A stretch of DNA of 64,000 nt from Paenibacillus oleatilyticus (GCF_018998565.1 NZ_JAHNZO010000004.1:124001-188000), one strand, 5' to 3'. Shown: positions 8,125-18,046, counted from the first letter of the stretch. Numbers and translations are program-made. The notes: generated by a model from the sequence alone, not told the origin.

Positions 8125-10093
8125 AATTATTCTCCATACCAAAGTAATTGGTTGATTTATTTACTCTAACATTCTCGGTATCAAAATCAATTGTATACGT
8201 ATGAGCTATACTACCTTTGATATCTGAAAATTGCTCTGGACTAATTTCGGAATCTGTTGAAAGAATAATAACTTGCTCGCCGCACCGTGGAATAAATTGT
8301 TCAAGAATTGCTTTTTTGTGTGTTTGATCCAGTCTACCCAATAGGGTATCGAAGACGAAGGGAAGACGCCTTTTGGAACACATAGCCATCGCCCATACTG
8401 TTGATAACAGAAGAATCTGCTTTTCACCTGCTGACAAAATATCAATATTGATTTCCTCTTGATTAGCATCGAAAATTTTCAACTGAAATGTTTCTGGATT
8501 GATCTTTACTCGCGTCACAAACAGTTCTTTTCGGTATATAATTTGTAACATTCTAGCTGCTTCTAATTCTACCTGCTGTAGCTTCTTTCTTAGTTGCATG
8601 TCCCTGAAAAGCTTGCTTACTTCTGAAACTTTGTTTGCGATTTCGAAAACGTGACCCATTTTCTTTGACGCCATCACTTTTACTTTTAAGGACTGATATT
8701 GCTGTTCCTTTTGAGAAAGCTGTTCTGTTAGATCGTTTAGAAGCACTAACATCTGCTCTTTTCTGAACTGTGTTGCCGAAATTTCATTTTGTATTGCGTG
8801 CATGCGGTCTAAAAGATCTTTCAGATCGCTTGAAGCATCATTCTCTTCAATCTGCTTCCGTATTTTTTGTACTTCTTTAATAAGATCTGTATTCTGTTTA
8901 AAATCATCAAGTATACTCTTGGGTGCAAAGTCACTAACTTGCTTATAAAATCCTAAGATTTCTGCTCTTTGTACCACGGAAGCTTTATGAATCGGCTGGA
9001 TTTCATCAGTTGATAACAAATCAGTAATCTTGTTATAGATCTCAGCTATATCATTGTCTACTAAACTACTTTCAGGATTAAGTAAATCACTAAATGCCTT
9101 AAGCGAAACAGTTTTTACAAACTCATTTTTTAAATCTGCTTTAGCTTCCAGCTCCATTTGCACGGTAGCAGATTGCAATAAATCTCGAGCCAAAACAAAA
9201 GGAAATAATGAAGAAAGCAATTCCCTATTCTTTTCCATCATGCTTAGTCTTCGATTATCAATGTCACTCATCTTTTTGACTAACATGTCTCGTTCCTTTT
9301 TTTCAAGACCACCGTTCACATGAAACTGTCTATTTAATTCACTGTGAAGCGAATTTTTTTCATCTAGAAGCTTGTCTAAAGCTTCTAGTTCAGTTATTGC
9401 TTCTGCTTTTTTAACATCCAGTGCATTTTTCTCTTGTTCAATTTGAAGTAAAGTCTTCTCGTCTTGTGAAAGAGATGTATATACTTTTTCTTGCTTCAGG
9501 TATGTTTCTATATCTGCCTCTAAACTTTCAAACAAATCAAGGTTAAACATCACCTTAGCGGTTTGATTTAGATAGGATGAAAGAGTTTCTTTAGATATGA
9601 CTTGTGATATCTTTTCCCCATCAAACAGACAAAACTCTAATAACTGTGGAGGAGTTTCATCCCTCAATTTAGTTTGAAACACTTCAACATCTTTTTCTTG
9701 AAGAGGTTGTCCATTTTTTAATACCATAAATGATTCTTTTATAGAATTTCTTTGTTTAGTCCATCCGCGATTTAAAGTATATTGATTCCGTTTTAAATTT
9801 TCTACCATCTCTAATTCAAGGATAATTTGAAATAAACCCTGATGATCTTTCTTTGCTTTGGAGTTAAGCTTAGCTTCAATTTTATCCAAATAAACTGCTG
9901 AGTCGGTCTTCAATCCAAAAGCAAATGCCCCAAACAAAACGATACGCAAAGAATCAAGTATTGTCGTTTTACCGGAACCATTCTTTCCACCAAAAAGCAC
10001 AACATTTTGTCTCTTATTCAACGTTGAAAGATCAAAATCATTATTTCCATAAAAAGCTCCGATGTTTTTTAATACAAGCCGGTTAAATTTCAT
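8108..10093 (-). CDS. dndD: DNA sulfur modification ATPase DndD
   Basis: A 661-residue SMC/RecN-like ATPase. Walker A GGKNGSGKTT is at about residues 35-44, a long coiled coil fills the middle (about 180-510), and the ABC signature LSAGEKQ with a Walker B strand ending FVFDTLLGRLD comes near the C-terminus. DndD provides the ATPase activity of the DndBCDE complex, probably for nicking or opening DNA during sulfur insertion. GAAGGG precedes the ATG, which overlaps the dndC stop as ATGA. Length and motif order match known DndD proteins. Confidence 0.92.
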   Translation of the reverse strand: MKFNRLVLKNIGAFYGNNDFDLSTLNKRQNVVLFGGKNGSGKTTILDSLRIVLFGAFAFGLKTDSAVYLDKIEAKLNSKAKKDHQGLFQIILELEMVENLKRNQYTLNRGWTKQRNSIKESFMVLKNGQPLQEKDVEVFQTKLRDETPPQLLEFCLFDGEKISQVISKETLSSYLNQTAKVMFNLDLFESLEADIETYLKQEKVYTSLSQDEKTLLQIEQEKNALDVKKAEAITELEALDKLLDEKNSLHSELNRQFHVNGGLEKKERDMLVKKMSDIDNRRLSMMEKNRELLSSLFPFVLARDLLQSATVQMELEAKADLKNEFVKTVSLKAFSDLLNPESSLVDNDIAEIYNKITDLLSTDEIQPIHKASVVQRAEILGFYKQVSDFAPKSILDDFKQNTDLIKEVQKIRKQIEENDASSDLKDLLDRMHAIQNEISATQFRKEQMLVLLNDLTEQLSQKEQQYQSLKVKVMASKKMGHVFEIANKVSEVSKLFRDMQLRKKLQQVELEAARMLQIIYRKELFVTRVKINPETFQLKIFDANQEEINIDILSAGEKQILLLSTVWAMAMCSKRRLPFVFDTLLGRLDQTHKKAILEQFIPRCGEQVIILSTDSEISPEQFSDIKGSIAHTYTIDFDTENVRVNKSTNYFGMENNYEFST

Positions 10094-11478
10094 TCCTTAT
10101 ACCCTTCTACCTTTCCATAATGTAGCCAGTCTTGGTTAAGGATTTTATTAAATTCTTGAATAATTCCGCGTCGTACTCTATAACCACTGAAATTCTTTTC
10201 TGCGGTGATCAGTTTTTTGAATAACTTCATACTCACGTTATTCTTTTCACATAAAAGCTCTAAATCAGTAATTTGGTCTTCTTCAAACATTGCTCTATCA
10301 TCATATTCCCAATCCAAATCTTCACCAGTTACTTCACGGTAAATTTGAGGTAGAGTGTCCATCCAATCTCCATCATCTCTCCAAACTCTACGGATGTGTT
10401 TCAATTCTTCCTCAAGTATTAATTTATATTCCGGATCATATGGATTTCGGACAATCATTTGGGTCTCGAGCAGCTTCCTTAAAATCATCTGCCGCGCTTC
10501 AAGGGTAAATGGTCCAAGCCCTAGCTCTTTGTCTTCACCTTGACCAACAAAATAAACCCCGCCATCCATTCGATGCTGTTCACGATATTCTCTTTTATCA
10601 CGAATTTTTGACAACCAATCGCGGAACTGGAGTAGAGGACGCAACCATTCTTCTCCAGTTTCAATGAAGCCACGTAATGCTTTATCCTCACTTACGACAG
10701 TACAAGTCCAACAACCAAAACGGCTATTACCACAAGACCCTGCATTTTCCTTAATTTCCTTGTCCACGATTAATGGACACTCTCCACCAGAAGAGTTCTG
10801 GTATAGGGCATACAAAGCATGATTATCACTACCCCAAGGTGATTCTTCCGTCCTTAAGTACTTCCATATATCATCTGTTGTAAAGTGTTTAATTGGAGCA
10901 TACACGAATGCATTGGACAACGTGGAATGTCTCATTAACTCTTTCCCTTCAACGGTATGAGAGTTAATAACTTGAGCTCGAGTGGCACTTTCGTCCTCGC
11001 GAACCCCTAGAACCATAACGACTTCACCAAACTGATCTACTTTATCGCGAATAAAACGATTAGCAGGCTCAATTTTCATCCGATCAGTACACCAACGGAA
11101 TTTTTGGCGAGGTGACGGATAACCTTTGCCAATAATCGATGACCAAAAACTATTCTCTACTTCCGGTTTTACCTTATGTGTTTCAATTGGTAGCTCTAGT
11201 TCCAGTGCTTTATTTTGAATATTCATTAATGCTTTATTAATAGAAGAAATGATCAGTGGCGTTTCCACTAATGTATCAGAGGAAATAACGTAGACTTTTT
11301 TATGTCTCTTTTCAATTGGCAAAGCTGCTATTGCTTGAAAAATTAACTGTGTTAAAGCTGTAGAATCTTTCCCCCCTGAAAAGCCCACCACCCATGGCAA
11401 TGAATCCATTAAATAAACTGTTTGAATTCTTGAGATCGTTTCCTCGATCATTTTGTTATTTTTCAAACCTATAATCAA
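10090..11478 (-). CDS. dndC: DNA sulfur transferase DndC (PAPS-reductase-like)
   Basis: A 462-residue member of the ATP-pyrophosphatase/PAPS reductase group that activates the DNA backbone and delivers sulfur. The P-loop-like motif GFSGGKDST lies near residue 32, followed by the REDES motif of this family. A cysteine cluster (ECPL, then CGNSRFGCWTC, about residues 230-265) fits the known 4Fe-4S site. The start is taken as TTG 11478, which overlaps the dndB TGA and has GGAG four bases upstream; the next ATG (11451) has no ribosome site. A C-terminal charged extension follows the transferase domain. Confidence 0.92.
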   Translation of the reverse strand: MIIGLKNNKMIEETISRIQTVYLMDSLPWVVGFSGGKDSTALTQLIFQAIAALPIEKRHKKVYVISSDTLVETPLIISSINKALMNIQNKALELELPIETHKVKPEVENSFWSSIIGKGYPSPRQKFRWCTDRMKIEPANRFIRDKVDQFGEVVMVLGVREDESATRAQVINSHTVEGKELMRHSTLSNAFVYAPIKHFTTDDIWKYLRTEESPWGSDNHALYALYQNSSGGECPLIVDKEIKENAGSCGNSRFGCWTCTVVSEDKALRGFIETGEEWLRPLLQFRDWLSKIRDKREYREQHRMDGGVYFVGQGEDKELGLGPFTLEARQMILRKLLETQMIVRNPYDPEYKLILEEELKHIRRVWRDDGDWMDTLPQIYREVTGEDLDWEYDDRAMFEEDQITDLELLCEKNNVSMKLFKKLITAEKNFSGYRVRRGIIQEFNKILNQDWLHYGKVEGYKE

Positions 11479-12578
11479 ATTACTCCACTCCCTTTCAGTT
11501 TTTCTTCTTGCTGCTCTTCCGCTTGTGCCAAGGGAATACCAAGCTTCATTTTAATCATGTTAGCAGTTAAATTAATGGTGTCATTGTTTTTATTTATTCT
11601 GCCTGTGTGCCCAAACGCGCGCCCCATCCATTCTGAATTGCTCCTACTCCAATCAATAGTCGCGATACGTTTAATATAAGTAGGCCAATTTGTCGGGTGA
11701 TTATTATATAGATAGCTGCCAACCACACCAATAGCCTCTAAAAATACACCGTGTGCATTAATATAGTTTGAGCGCAATTCCGAAGGGGACAGCTCTTTTT
11801 TCATGACTTTTTGCCATTCAACAACAGAATCACAGAGTTCAGACCAAAAGTTGGTTAAGAATTCTTTTTCAAGTTCCGAAACAAAGTCCCCTTTCTTCTT
11901 GTTAAGAATTCGACAGTTTGTATTAAAGATGTTACTTAATACGAATATTTTAGGTGACAATTTAGATAAGGATGGCTTTTCTTTATCCGTATAACGCTCG
12001 AGCAAAGGTATTTGTTGAATAATTTCCTTTGTCATATTTGCCAGTTGGTCTCTATGTTCATATAAAATACCTAAAGACGAAGTCGTATTTACGGCATGTC
12101 GATTTAAATCCGCAAATATTTGCTGACATTTTTTTAAACCATCGTCCTTAAAGAATACAACCGATATGTTTTCCTGGCCTAAATCCGGAGAAACCTTCAA
12201 CGCCTCTTCAATGGCCGCGCGGCGATGTTGACCGTCATTTATTAATAGTCTTGCGTCCATAGAGATCGAGAGACGACCCAGGTTGTTGAACTCTGGGTCG
12301 TCTGTATAGGATTGAAATTTCATTTGCCCATCAACAGATGCTGTCAATGAACTGAACACATAATCATTAGGATTATCTATTATGTAACTTGCAATTTCCG
12401 GAACTCTAGAACGATTTAGCGTTCTTTGCGCCCGATATTCTGGTGGTATTTCCTCTTCATCAAAGACAAAAATCTTAGGTATAAGTTTTAACGGGCACAT
12501 TACGACATAAAATTCACTTCCAGCTTGTATTCCTCTTAGAGCAGGAAAACTATATGAAAATGTAGCTTTCACAATCAT
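11475..12578 (-). CDS. dndB: DndB, DGQHR-domain protein
   Basis: A 367-residue first gene of the dnd operon. It carries the family hallmark NDGQHRRAAI at about residues 112-121. DndB binds DNA, influences modification frequency and, in some bacteria, represses the dnd promoter. AAGGGCGG stands 4 bases upstream of the ATG. The gene overlaps dndC by TTGA. The palindrome at 12601-12621 just upstream is a plausible site for DndB or another repressor, though no direct evidence ties them together. Confidence 0.9.
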   Translation of the reverse strand: MIVKATFSYSFPALRGIQAGSEFYVVMCPLKLIPKIFVFDEEEIPPEYRAQRTLNRSRVPEIASYIIDNPNDYVFSSLTASVDGQMKFQSYTDDPEFNNLGRLSISMDARLLINDGQHRRAAIEEALKVSPDLGQENISVVFFKDDGLKKCQQIFADLNRHAVNTTSSLGILYEHRDQLANMTKEIIQQIPLLERYTDKEKPSLSKLSPKIFVLSNIFNTNCRILNKKKGDFVSELEKEFLTNFWSELCDSVVEWQKVMKKELSPSELRSNYINAHGVFLEAIGVVGSYLYNNHPTNWPTYIKRIATIDWSRSNSEWMGRAFGHTGRINKNNDTINLTANMIKMKLGIPLAQAEEQQEEKLKGSGVI

Positions 12579-12600
12579 AGACCGCCCTTCACTACGTACG

Positions 12601-12644
12601 TAATATATAGTTTATATATTATACCAATCGATATTTTTCGTCAA
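12601..12644 (-). promoter_or_regulatory. dnd operon promoter with overlapping palindromic operator
   Basis: Read on the minus strand, TTGACG (12644-12639) and TATAAT (12623-12618) form a promoter with a short 15-bp spacer. A perfect inverted repeat with 9-base arms and a GTT centre (TAATATATA/TATATATTA, 12601-12621) covers part of the -10 box and the likely start site. This is the classic geometry of a repressor site. Confidence 0.5.
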
Positions 12645-12904
12645 TTACAACCATCCTTTAAGGACAAAGAATGCAAAAAAGCTAGAAATTTTCCACTCAT
12701 TTGTTTGGGGTACTCGCCTCATTCTACAATGGAGTAGTAGTGGTATCCCATAATCATAACAAGTTGCCTCTAGTAAAGTGCCAAAAGGATTTTTATATTT
12801 TATGTTCGCTATCTGGTTTACAGAAGTTAAATACTGAAGCACAATAATAAGGTGGTAAAATGGAGCAATACTAAAACGATTTTTCTGTATAATTCCTCGG
12901 AAAG
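12645..12904. other. intergenic island border, no gene seen
   Basis: AT-rich sequence between the dnd promoter and the transposase remnant. Open frames here are short and show no family motif or ribosome site. It may include decayed insertion-sequence DNA. Confidence 0.4.
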
Positions 12905-13138
12905 GTGTCGGCCTTTCTAATAAAATTATCTTCTAAGGGAACATCCACGTCTACAGCTTGTCTCTTTCCCACTCACAGTCCCGAATTAAACTTGATGGAA
13001 GGGGGTTGGAAATGGCTGAAGACCGACGTCATCAACAATGTATTTTCAGCAAGTTTTATCACATTCGTCTTCATTCCATTGATCACTTGCTTGTTCGGTT
13101 ATAATCCTAAGTGCGCTTTATATATAAAACCCACATAG
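12905..13138 (+). pseudogene. IS630-type transposase remnant (C-terminal fragment)
   Basis: A short frame whose middle (about 12,955-13,045) reads like the C-terminal DDE-domain block of IS630-family transposases: a THSPELNLMEG stretch followed by WKWLK and DVINN, with the final catalytic Glu of the usual IERLW replaced in MEGGW context. The upstream catalytic parts are missing, no ribosome site precedes it, and the frame is lost soon afterwards. It is a dead fragment marking the right edge of the AT-rich island. Confidence 0.65.
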
Positions 13139-13169
13139 CAATAAATATCATCCGCTTTATGGATACATC

Positions 13170-13197
13170 AAAAACACCCGTCTCAACAACAGGTGTC
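13170..13197 (-). terminator. probable terminator of the rlmD transcript
   Basis: On the minus strand, ACACC and GGTGT pair across a 13-base loop and are followed by a short T run. It lies about 105 bp past the rlmD stop. The 13,139-13,302 gap holds nothing else I recognise. Confidence 0.4.
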
Positions 13198-13302
13198 ATT
13201 CGAATCTGAATCTATTAATTTCGTCAATAATCAGTCAACCTTGTAATTCCCTTACCTCTGTTTCACATATCCATCTCGCCTATACTACTCACCACTGCAT
13301 TC

Positions 13303-14829
13303 TTAGCGATCTGTACCATCCCTCACCAACAAAGCAACCGACTCCACATGCACTGTATGCGGAAACATATCCACCGGCTGCACCTCCACCGTGTGGTACC
13401 CGCCATCCTCCAGCACGCGCAGGTCGCGCGCCAGCGTCGACGGGTTGCACGAGACATACACCACGCGCTCCGGCCGCATCGCGAGGATCGTCTCCAGCAG
13501 CGCGGCGTCGCAGCCTTTGCGCGGCGGGTCGACGACGATCACGTCAGGCGCGATGCCCTGACGCTTCCACTCGGGGATGACGACCTCCGCGCCGCCGACC
13601 TCGAACCGCACGTTGCGGATCTCGTTAACTAGCGCGTTGCGCTTCGCGTCCTCGATCGCCTCCGGGACGATCTCGACGCCGTACACCTCGCGGGCCTTCT
13701 GCGCGAGGAAGAGCGAGATCGTGCCGATGCCGCAGTAGGCATCGATCACGGTCTCTTCGCCGCTCAGTCCAGCGTAGTCCAGCGCCTTCCGGTACAGCAC
13801 CTCGGTCTGAACCGGATTGACCTGGTAAAACGAGCGCGCCGAGATCGCGAAGCGGACATCTCCGATCGTATCGTAGATGACCTCGCTGCCCCAGAGCACC
13901 CGCGTCTCGTCGCCGAAGATCACGTTCGTCTGCTGCCGGTTGACGTTCTGGCAGATGCTCTGCACGTCCGGGATCGCCTCGCGGATCAGCCCGACCAGCT
14001 CGTCCCTACGCGGAATGTCTCGGCCGTTCGTCACGAGCACAACCATGATCTCGCCCGTATTGAAGCCATAGCGGGCGATAACGTGGCGCAGCAGCCCTTT
14101 GCCCGTCTCCTCGTTGTACGGCCGGATGCCGAGCTCGCCGGCGATCCGTTTGACCGCCGCGACGACAGCGTCGTTGTTCTCGTGCTGGATCAGGCACGCC
14201 TCCATGTCGATAATCCGGTGGCTACCCTGCGCATAGAAGCCGCCGATTAAGCCGCCCTCTTCGCCCGTCGCGAGGCCGATCGGCACCTGCGCCTTGTTGC
14301 GGTAGCGCCACGGGTCGCGCATGCCGAGCGTCGGATGCACCACAATGCCCGCATCCATCGCGCCACCGTTCCCAGCTCCCACGCCTGCATCCGCCACAGC
14401 CTCCATCTCGGCAACGCCGCTCTCCGCCTTGGCTCCGGCCACTCGCAGCTTCCCGATCCGCTCCAGATTGTCGACGACAAGCTGGCGCTTCCAGCGGAGC
14501 TGGGCGTCGTAGCTCAGGTGCTGGAGCTGGCAGCCGCCGCACTGCTTGTAGATCGGACAGGGCGCGTCGATCCGGTCGGGGCTCGCTTCAATTATCTCCA
14601 GCAGCTTGGCGTAGCCGTACTGCTTCTTCACCTTGAGCACCTTCGCCCGTACTTTTTCGCCGGGCAGGGCGCCCTGAATAAAAAGGGTAAAGCCGTTCAC
14701 ACGGCCTACCCCTTCTCCGTCATGCCCCAAGCCGACAATGTCGGCGATATATTCTTCGTTCTTCGCGACGGGCAGACCGCTGAGATCGGCAGCGGGCGCG
14801 CCCGGGCGTCGTTTATTCTTCCTGTTCAT
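13303..14829 (-). CDS. rlmD: 23S rRNA (uracil-5-)-methyltransferase, RlmD/RlmCD family
   Basis: A 508-residue class I SAM methyltransferase that makes m5U in 23S rRNA. An N-terminal TRAM domain (about 25-85) is followed by the cysteine set [10 protein letters not shown] for a 4Fe-4S cluster, a SAM-binding [14 protein letters not shown] segment, a DPPRKGC motif, and the catalytic cysteine in [13 protein letters not shown]. An Ala/Gly/Val-rich insert at about 130-170 is unusual for the family and may be a flexible loop. The start overlaps the end of the diacylglycerol kinase gene by 17 bases. Base composition is high in GC, in sharp contrast to the island next door. Confidence 0.9.
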   Translation of the reverse strand: MNRKNKRRPGAPAADLSGLPVAKNEEYIADIVGLGHDGEGVGRVNGFTLFIQGALPGEKVRAKVLKVKKQYGYAKLLEIIEASPDRIDAPCPIYKQCGGCQLQHLSYDAQLRWKRQLVVDNLERIGKLRVAGAKAESGVAEMEAVADAGVGAGNGGAMDAGIVVHPTLGMRDPWRYRNKAQVPIGLATGEEGGLIGGFYAQGSHRIIDMEACLIQHENNDAVVAAVKRIAGELGIRPYNEETGKGLLRHVIARYGFNTGEIMVVLVTNGRDIPRRDELVGLIREAIPDVQSICQNVNRQQTNVIFGDETRVLWGSEVIYDTIGDVRFAISARSFYQVNPVQTEVLYRKALDYAGLSGEETVIDAYCGIGTISLFLAQKAREVYGVEIVPEAIEDAKRNALVNEIRNVRFEVGGAEVVIPEWKRQGIAPDVIVVDPPRKGCDAALLETILAMRPERVVYVSCNPSTLARDLRVLEDGGYHTVEVQPVDMFPHTVHVESVALLVRDGTDR

Positions 14830-15802
14830 GTTCGTCCACTCCGGGTCTCGTTTTCCATGGCAGCTTCATCAGGTTGATCGGAGGCGACTTGTACGTCGAC
14901 TGGCCCGTCTCATCGATGAAGATGTGCAGATGCTGCGGCAGGTTCGTGAAAATGCACGGCAGCGTGCCGCCCAGCTCCCCGTCCAGGTTCACCTGCACGT
15001 AGTCGGGGGACGTCACTTGAATTTGCTTCGTTTGCAGGTAGATCAGGTTCGGATCGGACAAATGTTCGCCGCGCAGCGCCAGCGAGACGACGCGGATAAA
15101 TTCCGCGAGGTTGCATTTGCGCAGGATCAGCACGTCGAACAGACCGTCGCTGAGCGACGCGTCCGGCGCCAGACGCTCGAAGCCGCCGACGGAGTTGCTG
15201 TTCGAGATGAGGAAGAGCATCACTTCCTCGTGCATCTCCACCTCCGCCGTCTTGATATACAGCTCGATCGGGCGGAGCCGCGGCAGCTTCTCCAGCCCTT
15301 TCATATAGTAGGCCATCTGGCCGATCATCGTCTTGAGCTTGCTCGGCACCTCATAGGTCAGCTCGGTCAGCGATCCGCCGCCGGCAATGTTGATGAAGTA
15401 GCGCTGGTTCACCTTCCCGACATCGATCACCCGCGCGTGCTGGCGCACAATGACGTCCACCGCGCCTTCCCAGTTCCGCGGAATGTTCAGCGCCCGGGCA
15501 AAATCGTTCGTCGTCCCGAGCGGCAGTATCCCGAGCGGCGGACGGTTCGGCTTCTCCGCCAAGCCGTTGATCACCTCGTACAGCGTGCCGTCCCCTCCGG
15601 CCGCGATGACGATGTCGAACCCCCGCTCCACCGCCTCCGCCGCCGCGAGCGTCGCGTCGCCTTCCCCGATCGTCGCATGCGTGCTCGTCTCCAGCCCGCC
15701 GCGTTCCAGCCGCTGCAATATTTCCGGCAGCCGCTTCTTCATTTCCTCCCGGCCGGAGGTCGGATTATATATGAGCCTTGCCCGTTTGACTGGCTGTGCC
15801 AT
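14813..15802 (-). CDS. dgkB: diacylglycerol kinase-type lipid kinase (DgkB/YegS family)
   Basis: A 329-residue soluble lipid kinase. IYNPTSG near the N-terminus, [16 protein letters not shown] (about 60-75) and [11 protein letters not shown] are the nucleotide-binding and catalytic motifs of the DAGK_cat fold; a C-terminal beta-sandwich domain follows. DgkB recycles diacylglycerol to phosphatidate, notably that released by lipoteichoic acid synthesis. The start at 15802 (MAQPVKR) matches the family N-terminus; an upstream ATG at 15844 is possible, and neither has a strong ribosome site. It sits directly before rlmD in the same orientation. Confidence 0.85.
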   Translation of the reverse strand: MAQPVKRARLIYNPTSGREEMKKRLPEILQRLERGGLETSTHATIGEGDATLAAAEAVERGFDIVIAAGGDGTLYEVINGLAEKPNRPPLGILPLGTTNDFARALNIPRNWEGAVDVIVRQHARVIDVGKVNQRYFINIAGGGSLTELTYEVPSKLKTMIGQMAYYMKGLEKLPRLRPIELYIKTAEVEMHEEVMLFLISNSNSVGGFERLAPDASLSDGLFDVLILRKCNLAEFIRVVSLALRGEHLSDPNLIYLQTKQIQVTSPDYVQVNLDGELGGTLPCIFTNLPQHLHIFIDETGQSTYKSPPINLMKLPWKTRPGVDEHEQEE

Positions 15803-15878
15803 TCTCTCTCTCACCCGTTCACATAAGAAATCGTATGAAAGCATTTTTGACCATGGGTCGTTTGACCGAAAAAAACTG

Positions 15879-16670
15879 CTAAAGCCCCGTTCGCGTTCCG
15901 TCCTGCACCTTATCGACAAAAGGCTTGATCTGCCGCTCAATCCACCGGGAAATGCCGGGATGCGGCAGCAGCGCTTCTCCGTTGTACCGATACGAATAAC
16001 CCTGCAACCGCTCCGGGATGACCTCTTCGGTAAAATACCCCTCGCTCAGGAACAGCGGCGCCACAATGACCGTATGCTCCGGCTTGCGCTTCCGCCAATG
16101 CTCCATCCGGTCCGGAATCTGGTTCGGCAGCAGCATCGCCGAAGCCGCTTCGTCGAAGCCGCCGAGCCTTTTCAGGCGCTCCGCCAGCCGTTCCAGTCCC
16201 CGCCTCCATCGCTTATGGAAGCCGTTCTCGATGCTCCCGTGACCGACGAGCAGCACCGTTTCGCGTTCCGGGTCCGTTGACAGCGCTTTGATTTTCGCAT
16301 AGACGATCTCGGCAATCACCGGGTCGTCGTCGATCGGCGTCGTCAAGTGAATGCGTGCCCGAATAGCGAACGGTTTCATGTCCGTCGGCACCTGCGGCGC
16401 TTTCTTGGCGCCAAGCGCATAAGCGATCTCGTCGATATGCGTGCTGCCGGACGAGACGAAGAGCGGAACGACAACGATATTCGTCACGCCGAGCGACTCC
16501 AGGTGCGTGATGCCGTCCTGGATCAGGCGTCCTTCGACAATTTCCAGAAAGGAGGAAAAGACCGGTATTTCTGCAGGGAGCTGTACGGCGCCAACCGCCT
16601 CGTCCACCAAGCGGACCCACGACTCGCTCCGGGACCCGTGACTTATCACTAATATACCGTATTTTACCAC
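15879..16670 (-). CDS. sirohydrochlorin chelatase (CbiX family)
   Basis: A 263-residue two-domain chelatase that inserts cobalt or iron into sirohydrochlorin, feeding cobalamin or siroheme synthesis. Metal-binding histidines appear in ISHGSR at the N-terminus and VGHGS in the second half, with a third candidate in FVSSGSTHIDE. The start is GTG 16670, set by GGGAGG 8 bases upstream; a longer frame begins at 16745 without a ribosome site. No other cobalamin or siroheme gene is adjacent, so the metal cannot be told from context. Confidence 0.75.
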   Translation of the reverse strand: MVKYGILVISHGSRSESWVRLVDEAVGAVQLPAEIPVFSSFLEIVEGRLIQDGITHLESLGVTNIVVVPLFVSSGSTHIDEIAYALGAKKAPQVPTDMKPFAIRARIHLTTPIDDDPVIAEIVYAKIKALSTDPERETVLLVGHGSIENGFHKRWRRGLERLAERLKRLGGFDEAASAMLLPNQIPDRMEHWRKRKPEHTVIVAPLFLSEGYFTEEVIPERLQGYSYRYNGEALLPHPGISRWIERQIKPFVDKVQDGTRTGL

Positions 16671-16824
16671 ACCGTATCCCTCCCGGGTGAAAAAGATCGT
16701 GTCCCGCAGCCTGGCTTCCAGCCGTACGAACACGAAAAATCCCACTCCACCGGCCCGGCGAGAAGGATTTGTTCGAGTGCTCCGTTGTAATCGAGTCCGG
16801 ACGCGGTAAAAGGTAATGTTCGTA

Positions 16825-17115
16825 TTACCTTCCCAGGCGCTCCAGCGTCATTTTGTAGCCGTCGTTGCCGTAGTTCAAGCAGCGCTTGACACGCGAGATC
16901 GTCGCCGTGCTGGCGCCAGTCTCCGCCTCAATCTGGTTGTAGGTATTGCCCTTGCGCAGCATGCGGGCGACCTCCAGCCGCTGCGACAGCGACTGGATTT
17001 CGTTCACCGTGCACAAGTCATCAAAAAACACATAGCATTCCTCTATATCCTTGAGCGTCAGGATCGCCTCGAATAATTGGTCGATCGCTTTATCATTCAA
17101 CTTTTTCAGCTGCAT
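16825..17115 (-). CDS. yerC: YerC/YecD family TrpR-like DNA-binding protein
   Basis: A 96-residue all-helical regulator. The central LSQRLEVARML, GNTYNQIEAETGAS and TATISRVKRCLNYG segments are the TrpR-type helix-turn-helix of the YerC/YecD family. AAGGGG precedes the ATG. The target is unknown; the protein lacks the Trp repressor ligand context, so a tryptophan role should not be assumed. It is divergent from the glycine-rich gene at 17401. Confidence 0.85.
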   Translation of the reverse strand: MQLKKLNDKAIDQLFEAILTLKDIEECYVFFDDLCTVNEIQSLSQRLEVARMLRKGNTYNQIEAETGASTATISRVKRCLNYGNDGYKMTLERLGR

Positions 17116-17187
17116 TACAAATTTTCAACCCCTTGATGGTCTGCTAAGATCGATGAATTCCCAATTCCTTAACCTATTTCGACATCT

Positions 17188-17232
17188 GGGAGTGAAATCC
17201 TCCCTTTAAGTTAGCAAAACGTTGCTATTTTT
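17188..17232. other. two adjacent hairpins in the yerC upstream gap
   Basis: GGGAG/CTCCC (17188-17204) is followed by TAGCAA/TTGCTA with a four-base loop (17212-17232) and a T run. They could be the end of a small RNA or part of the yerC leader. The rest of the 17,116-17,400 gap shows only promoter-like AT-rich sequence. Confidence 0.25.
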
Positions 17233-17400
17233 ATGCGGTGACGAACTAAACCGAAACTGGGCAAAAATCATAAAAACCGTGACAGGAGTCCAATCCAATC
17301 ATTCGCCCATCACATACAGTATACTAGGAAACCGCCTATAGAGGAAAGTGCGACAAGGTGAACTTTGCGACATTACTATGAATAAAAGGGTTGTGAAACG

Positions 17401-17952
17401 ATGAGCTATCCAAGACAAATGATTGGCAACCGAGGCATGACGCCCTATCCACGTGCCGTGACGTACGCGCATCCGCATGCCTCGCCCCGGGTGTACGCTC
17501 CGGGCCAGCAGCAAGTATTTACGCGCAGTCTTACGCCTGCCGCAGGTATGGGTGCAGGCAATCCGTACGGGAATTTCGGAGAGTTCGGCGGCGGTAACCC
17601 GCTGGCTTTGCAGCCGGCGGCCGAACCGGAAGGCGGCGGTCTTCTCTCCTCGCTGTTCGGAGGAGGCGGCGGCGGCGCAACGGACACGGCGGGGGGCGGC
17701 GGAGGCTTTAACGTCGAGCAGATCAAGGCTGTCATCGACAAGCTCGGCGGTGTGGAAGGCATTGTCGAGACCTTCAACAAAATGCAAAAAATGGTTCAGA
17801 GCGTCCAGCAGTTCGCCCCGATGCTGAAGGTGCTGTTCGGTTCCTTCGGCAAAAAAGATGCGGCCGCCTCCAAGAGCGGGGGCAACAGATCAGGCAGGAG
17901 ACGGCGCAGACGCCGGGGAGCCGCGCAGAACCGCAGACGGGCACGCAGATAG
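17401..17952 (+). CDS. glycine-rich, arginine-tailed protein, YqfQ/VrrA-like (uncertain)
   Basis: A 183-residue low-complexity protein. Residues 1-60 are rich in Pro, Tyr and Gly, residues 75-100 contain poly-Gly runs, and an amphipathic helical segment (about 100-142, with FNKMQKMVQSVQQFAPMLK) precedes a lysine- and arginine-rich tail. The helical block resembles the core of YqfQ/VrrA-type proteins of endospore formers, some linked to the spore coat, but the match is by eye. There is no signal peptide. AAAGGG stands 9 bases upstream of the ATG. The very basic tail suggests binding to nucleic acid or an anionic polymer. Confidence 0.55.
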   Translation: MSYPRQMIGNRGMTPYPRAVTYAHPHASPRVYAPGQQQVFTRSLTPAAGMGAGNPYGNFGEFGGGNPLALQPAAEPEGGGLLSSLFGGGGGGATDTAGGGGGFNVEQIKAVIDKLGGVEGIVETFNKMQKMVQSVQQFAPMLKVLFGSFGKKDAAASKSGGNRSGRRRRRRRGAAQNRRRARR

Positions 17953-17996
17953 CCGCCCGGCCCCATTTCCCGCTGGCCGATAGGCTTGAAACGATC

Positions 17997-18046
17997 AAAA
18001 CCGGCTGTGCCTGCCGTACGAATACGGTTCGGGCGCAGCCGGTTTT
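17997..18046 (+). terminator. hairpin after the glycine-rich gene
   Basis: AAAACCGGCTG and CAGCCGGTTTT form an 11-bp perfect stem ending in T residues, 45 bp past the stop. The A/T ends make it potentially bidirectional. Confidence 0.7.

Noticed and set aside
5532-12578. Possible DndF, DndG or DndH restriction genes in the island
   Set aside because: No protein here shows their expected domains; the NERD and helicase genes are different.
13180-13190. A TCTCAACAAC stretch in the loop of the rlmD terminator, like the ends of repeats A-D
   Set aside because: No matching left end or internal stem lies within 300 bp upstream; a short match can arise by chance.
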